From positions 248,001-312,000 of the forward strand of contig NZ_FODN01000002.1 in assembly GCF_900110375.1 (NCBI RefSeq): DNA of 64,000 bases. The letters run 5' to 3'. Below, piece after piece: positions 60,946 to 64,000 of this stretch. Source of the DNA: Flavobacterium sinopsychrotolerans (GTDB taxonomy: Bacteria; Bacteroidota; Bacteroidia; Flavobacteriales; Flavobacteriaceae). A program made the position numbers and the translations under genes. The notes under the pieces are model-generated. The model was not told the DNA's origin and ran no database searches. It saw only the letters and a list, made by a program, of their open reading frames with translations. How positions within the stretch are numbered: position 1 is the first letter of the stretch; the number at the start of each line of letters is the position of its first letter.

Positions 60946-61938
60946 TTATTTGCTTAATTCTTGTAATTTTTTCAAAGCTACAAGTCCTTTTCCGGATAAT
61001 AAACTTTCTTTCGCTATTTGAAATCCTTCTAAAGGAGAACATTTTGTAACGGTTGCAATTGCCATTGCCGCATTGGCACAAACCACATTATTCTGGGCCT
61101 CGTTTCCTTTTCCCGAAATAATATCGGTAAATATTTGTGCCGATTCTTCGATGGTTGTTCCGCCTTCGATTTCGCTTTGCAGCAAAAGGCGAACACCAAA
61201 ATCTTCTGGATTTAACATTCCTTCCATGGAACTGGTAATTGTTTTTGTTGGACCTGTCAACGAAACTTCATCATACCCGTCAAGCGAATGCAGGATCGTG
61301 AAATTAGTATTCGTGTTTTGATACAAATACGCATACATTCTGGCCAGTTCTAAGTTGAAAACACCAACCAACTGATTTTGTGGAAATGATGGATTTACCA
61401 TTGGTCCCAACATATTGAAGAATGTTTTTACGCCCAATTCTTTTCGAATAGGTCCCACATTTTTCATAGCGGGGTGAAATAACGGCGCGTGTAAAACACA
61501 AATTCCTGCTTTGTCGATACATTTCTCTAAGAAATCAGTATCATTACTGAACTTGATTCCTAGTTTTTCCATTACATTGCTCGATCCAGAAATTGACGAA
61601 ACCCCGTAATTTCCGTGTTTTGCCACTTTTATTCCTGCTCCCGCAGCCACAAAAGAAGCCAAGGTTGAAATGTTAAAAGTATCTTTCCCATCACCACCGG
61701 TTCCGCACAAATCGATAGTATTATACGCGGACAAATCTACTCGAATACACAATTCTAGCAGGGCTTCACGGAAACCGGCAAGCTCATCGATGCTAATGCT
61801 TCGCATCATATAAACCGTAAGAAAAGAAGCGATCTGGCTGGTGTTGTAACTCCCGTTTGAGATATTAACCAATACGTTTTTTGCCTCTTCTTTCGACAGG
61901 ATTTCATGGTTAATTAATCTGTTTAATATATTTTTCAT
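60946..61938 (-). CDS. trpD: Anthranilate phosphoribosyltransferase
   Basis: A 330-residue enzyme transferring phosphoribose from PRPP to anthranilate. DLCGTGGDGKDTFNIST is the PRPP-binding signature, and KHGNYGVSS and GPMVNP are family motifs. Sits between trpG and trpC as usual for flavobacteria. Confidence 0.96.
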   Translation of the reverse strand: MKNILNRLINHEILSKEEAKNVLVNISNGSYNTSQIASFLTVYMMRSISIDELAGFREALLELCIRVDLSAYNTIDLCGTGGDGKDTFNISTLASFVAAGAGIKVAKHGNYGVSSISGSSNVMEKLGIKFSNDTDFLEKCIDKAGICVLHAPLFHPAMKNVGPIRKELGVKTFFNMLGPMVNPSFPQNQLVGVFNLELARMYAYLYQNTNTNFTILHSLDGYDEVSLTGPTKTITSSMEGMLNPEDFGVRLLLQSEIEGGTTIEESAQIFTDIISGKGNEAQNNVVCANAAMAIATVTKCSPLEGFQIAKESLLSGKGLVALKKLQELSK

Positions 61939-61940
61939 TT

Positions 61941-62011
61941 TTATATATGTCTTAAAGTTGAAAGTCTTAAAGTCTTAAAGTCTTTCGACCTTATGACATT
62001 TGACTTTATGA
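61941..62011. repeat. Inverted repeat with AAGTCTTAAAGTC units in the trpD-trpG gap
   Basis: Tandem GTCTTAAAGT units followed by an imperfect reverse complement ending GACTTTATGACT, nearly filling the 73-nt gap. Same family as 1302-1370. Confidence 0.6.
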
Positions 62012-62578
62012 CTAGTTTTTCACCCAATTCTCTAATATCTTTTTTCCATTTGGAGTTAAAACACTTTCGGGATGAAATTGTACACCGCGAACATCATACA
62101 TTTTGTGTCGCAATGACATTACTTGTCCGTTTTCGTCAAATGAAGTTGCTTCCAGAACATCTGGCAAATTGGAATCAACTACCCAAGAATGGTAACGTCC
62201 TACTTCAAATTCGTTTCCTAATCCTTCAAATAAAAGTTCATCATCAACAACGGTTTTCACATTGGTAGCCACACCGTGATACACTTTGTCTAAATTGGAA
62301 AGCGTTCCTCCGTAAACTTCGCCAATAGCTTGTTGACCTAAGCAAACTCCAAAAATACTTTTGGTTGGTCCGTATTTTTGAATCACTGCTTTCAATAATC
62401 CTGCTTCATCTGGGATTCCAGGTCCTGGAGAAAGAAGAATTTTATCGAAAACAGCAATTTCATCAATATCAAATTCATCGTTTCGGTAAACGGTTACTTC
62501 GCAATCTAAATCTTCGAGATAGTGTACCAAATTATAAGTAAAACTATCGTAATTGTCTATGACTAGTATTTTTTTCAT
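62012..62578 (-). CDS. trpG: Anthranilate synthase component II (glutamine amidotransferase)
   Basis: A 188-residue class I glutamine amidotransferase. Catalytic triad pieces: Cys79 in GVCLGQQAIGE and the His and Glu in VQFHPESVLT; it supplies ammonia to TrpE. The repeat directly upstream gives a GGGGGAGG run 3 nt before the ATG, which looks like a Shine-Dalgarno site but is probably incidental. Confidence 0.96.
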   Translation of the reverse strand: MKKILVIDNYDSFTYNLVHYLEDLDCEVTVYRNDEFDIDEIAVFDKILLSPGPGIPDEAGLLKAVIQKYGPTKSIFGVCLGQQAIGEVYGGTLSNLDKVYHGVATNVKTVVDDELLFEGLGNEFEVGRYHSWVVDSNLPDVLEATSFDENGQVMSLRHKMYDVRGVQFHPESVLTPNGKKILENWVKN

Positions 62579-62579
62579 T

Positions 62580-62630
62580 TTCCTCCCCCAGCCCCTCCGA
62601 AGGAGGGGAGTACCTATTGGGGTAAATAGG
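62580..62630. repeat. GC-rich repeat abutting the trpG start codon
   Basis: CCTCCCCCAGCCCCTCCGAA with hairpin CCCCTCC-GAA-GGAGGGG (62592-62608) and a second small hairpin CCTAT...ATAGG (62613-62630). Confidence 0.75.
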
Positions 62631-62687
62631 TTTTTTTATTTTTATTTTTATTTACAACTACATAAGTTGCTGATTTTTTTAGATTTG

Positions 62688-62721
62688 GCTCCCTTCCCTT
62701 TGGGGAGTGTTGGGGAGGGGA
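62688..62721. repeat. GC-rich repeat abutting the trpE stop codon
   Basis: GGCTCCCTTCCCTTTGGGG then AGTGTTGGGGAGGGGA; ends one base before the trpE stop codon. Between it and the trpG-side copy (62631-62687) is an AT-rich spacer. Confidence 0.7.
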
Positions 62722-62722
62722 T

Positions 62723-64000
62723 TTATATCGTTTCCGCTAAATCTAAAGCTGCATTCAAAGCTCTCAACTTATTGTATACTTCCTGCATTTCGCTCTCCTC
62801 ATCGGAACTGGCAACAATTCCGGCTCCTGCTTGAGAATGCAATTGATGATTTTTACTAAGGAAAGTCCGAATCATAATGGCGTGATTAAAGTTACCTTCA
62901 AAATCCATAAAACCAATGGCGCCTCCATAAAAATTACGATTTGTTTTTTCATAATCTTCAATCAATTGCATCGCTCTATGTTTAGGTGCGCCGCTCAATG
63001 TTCCTGCCGGAAAAGTATCAGCAACCACTTGCATCGTTGTAGCATTTTCATGCAAATATCCCGTTACTTTTGAAACCAAGTGTATGACGTGAGAGAAAAA
63101 TTGTACTTCTCGATATTTCTCTACATTTACATCATGACCGTTTCTGCTCAAATCGTTTCTGGCCAAATCCACTAACATCACATGCTCACTGTTTTCTTTT
63201 TTATCAATGGATAATTCTTTGGCAAGAATCGCATCTTTTTCGTCATCTCCAGTTCTCTTGAAAGTTCCTGCAATAGGATGAATTTCGGCTTTACGGTTTT
63301 TGACAATAATTTGAGCTTCGGGTGAAGAACCAAATATTTTAAAATCCCCGTAATCAAAAAAGAATAAATAAGGGGATGGATTAATACTTCTCAACGCTCT
63401 GTAGACATTGAATTCATCGCCTTTGAAGCCTTGTGTAAACCTTCTTGATAAAACCAACTGGAAAACATCACCACGGAAGCAATGTTTTTTGGCCAAAGCC
63501 ACATTGTGTTTGAATTCTTCGTCAGTCAGATTCGAAAAACCTTCGCCTTCTTTCGAGAATTTATAGGAAGCAATATTTCGGGATTGCAACAATTGCTCAA
63601 TTTCCGAAATGTTGTTTCTGCCGTCTAAACTATGAGAAAAAATATACGCTTCATTCTTGAAATGATTGATGGCAATGATGTTTTGGTACACGGCATAATA
63701 CACATCAGGGATGGTATTGCTGTTCTCTTTTTTGGCAATGTTTACTTTTTCGAAATACCGAACCGCATCGTACGAAATATATCCAAAAAGTCCATTGTTG
63801 ATGAATTTAAAATCGTTCTTCTCGGATTTAAATTGACCGGAAAATTCTTGAATTACTTCTGGAATATTGGTAGTGGCATCAATTGCAATTTTCTCAGAAC
63901 TACCATCAGGGAAAGTCTTGTAAATAGTTTCGTTTTCTATTTTGATAGAAGCAATCGGATTACAACAGATATACGAAAAACTGTTGTCATTTCCATGATA
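62723..64000 (-). CDS. trpE: Anthranilate synthase component I, 5' end beyond the window
   Basis: The frame is open to base 64000 (YHGNDNSFSYICCNPIASI at the edge), so 425 residues are present and the N terminus lies outside; the ATG at 63703 is internal. The C-terminal chorismate-binding domain is complete: FQLVLSRRF, SPEAQI, HPIAGTFKRT, LVDLARNDLSRNG, FPAGTLSGAPKHRAMQ and YGGAIGFM. TrpE makes anthranilate from chorismate; feedback-inhibition residues lie mostly in the missing part. First gene seen of the trp operon; promoter is off-window. Confidence 0.97.
   Translation of the reverse strand, partial: YHGNDNSFSYICCNPIASIKIENETIYKTFPDGSSEKIAIDATTNIPEVIQEFSGQFKSEKNDFKFINNGLFGYISYDAVRYFEKVNIAKKENSNTIPDVYYAVYQNIIAINHFKNEAYIFSHSLDGRNNISEIEQLLQSRNIASYKFSKEGEGFSNLTDEEFKHNVALAKKHCFRGDVFQLVLSRRFTQGFKGDEFNVYRALRSINPSPYLFFFDYGDFKIFGSSPEAQIIVKNRKAEIHPIAGTFKRTGDDEKDAILAKELSIDKKENSEHVMLVDLARNDLSRNGHDVNVEKYREVQFFSHVIHLVSKVTGYLHENATTMQVVADTFPAGTLSGAPKHRAMQLIEDYEKTNRNFYGGAIGFMDFEGNFNHAIMIRTFLSKNHQLHSQAGAGIVASSDEESEMQEVYNKLRALNAALDLAETI

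Noticed and set aside
62579..62590. GGGGGAGG before trpG as a functional Shine-Dalgarno site
   Set aside because: Genes of this phylum rarely use such sites, and this run belongs to the GC-rich repeat; an effect is possible but not supported.

Overview
The window reads as chromosomal DNA of a Flavobacterium-type Bacteroidota. Evidence: AT-rich sequence, near-absence of Shine-Dalgarno sites, Bacteroidetes promoter boxes (TTG, then 17-23 nt, then TAnnTTTG) in front of many genes, and typical families (OstA-like protein, DUF349, DUF4494, peptidase-containing ABC exporter, lipoprotein amylase). I see no tRNA, rRNA, CRISPR array, insertion sequence or prophage. Most genes are core metabolism or envelope genes with strong hairpin terminators between units.

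Layout. 1-2.1 kb: tail of a cbb3-oxidase assembly cluster (ccoG, ccoH, SafE/DsbD-like protein). 2.1-3.6 kb: hemN with an FNR-like site. 3.6-4.6 kb: two small unknown genes. 4.7-12.4 kb: DUF349 protein, aroE with a TPR gene, a class III aminotransferase and an OstA-like protein. 12.6-16.4 kb: two GH13 amylases. 16.5-22.1 kb: rsfS-ftsH, then a tightly overlapping LUD-cdsA-psd-ACBP-SOD operon. 22.2 kb: birA. 22.9-27.8 kb: a C39-peptidase ABC transporter/HlyD/TolC export operon. 28-38.3 kb: pyrE, NUDIX, M14 peptidase, DEAD-box helicase, PhnA-like protein, coaD, DUF421, ddl, PASTA protein, rluD. 38.6-48.2 kb: NlpC/P60, HExxH metalloprotease, secreted adenosine deaminase, SulP transporter, FAD oxidoreductase, GNAT, yaaA. 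48.2-52.9 kb: TetR-controlled drug-efflux operon (TetR-TolC-HlyD-MFS). 53.1-56.5 kb: DUF4494, GNAT and an unusual pair, a membrane-anchor-less class A PBP-like protein plus a small membrane protein. 56.7-64 kb: trp operon in the order E-G-D-C-F-B-(gamma-glutamylcyclotransferase)-A on the minus strand, with trpE running off the window.

The least ordinary signals are not genes. A family of hairpin-cored repeats (four copies) occupies intergenic gaps. GC-rich palindromic repeats sit exactly at ORF boundaries of the trp operon; one supplies the trpC stop codon and another has become coding sequence at the trpF N terminus. Several promoter/operator arrangements can be read directly: a palindrome over the TetR promoter, an FNR-like palindrome about 42 nt upstream of the inferred hemN start site, and a pyrE promoter lying inside the divergent NUDIX gene. 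The best candidate for an undescribed protein system is the PBP-like/membrane-protein pair at 54.4-56.5 kb.
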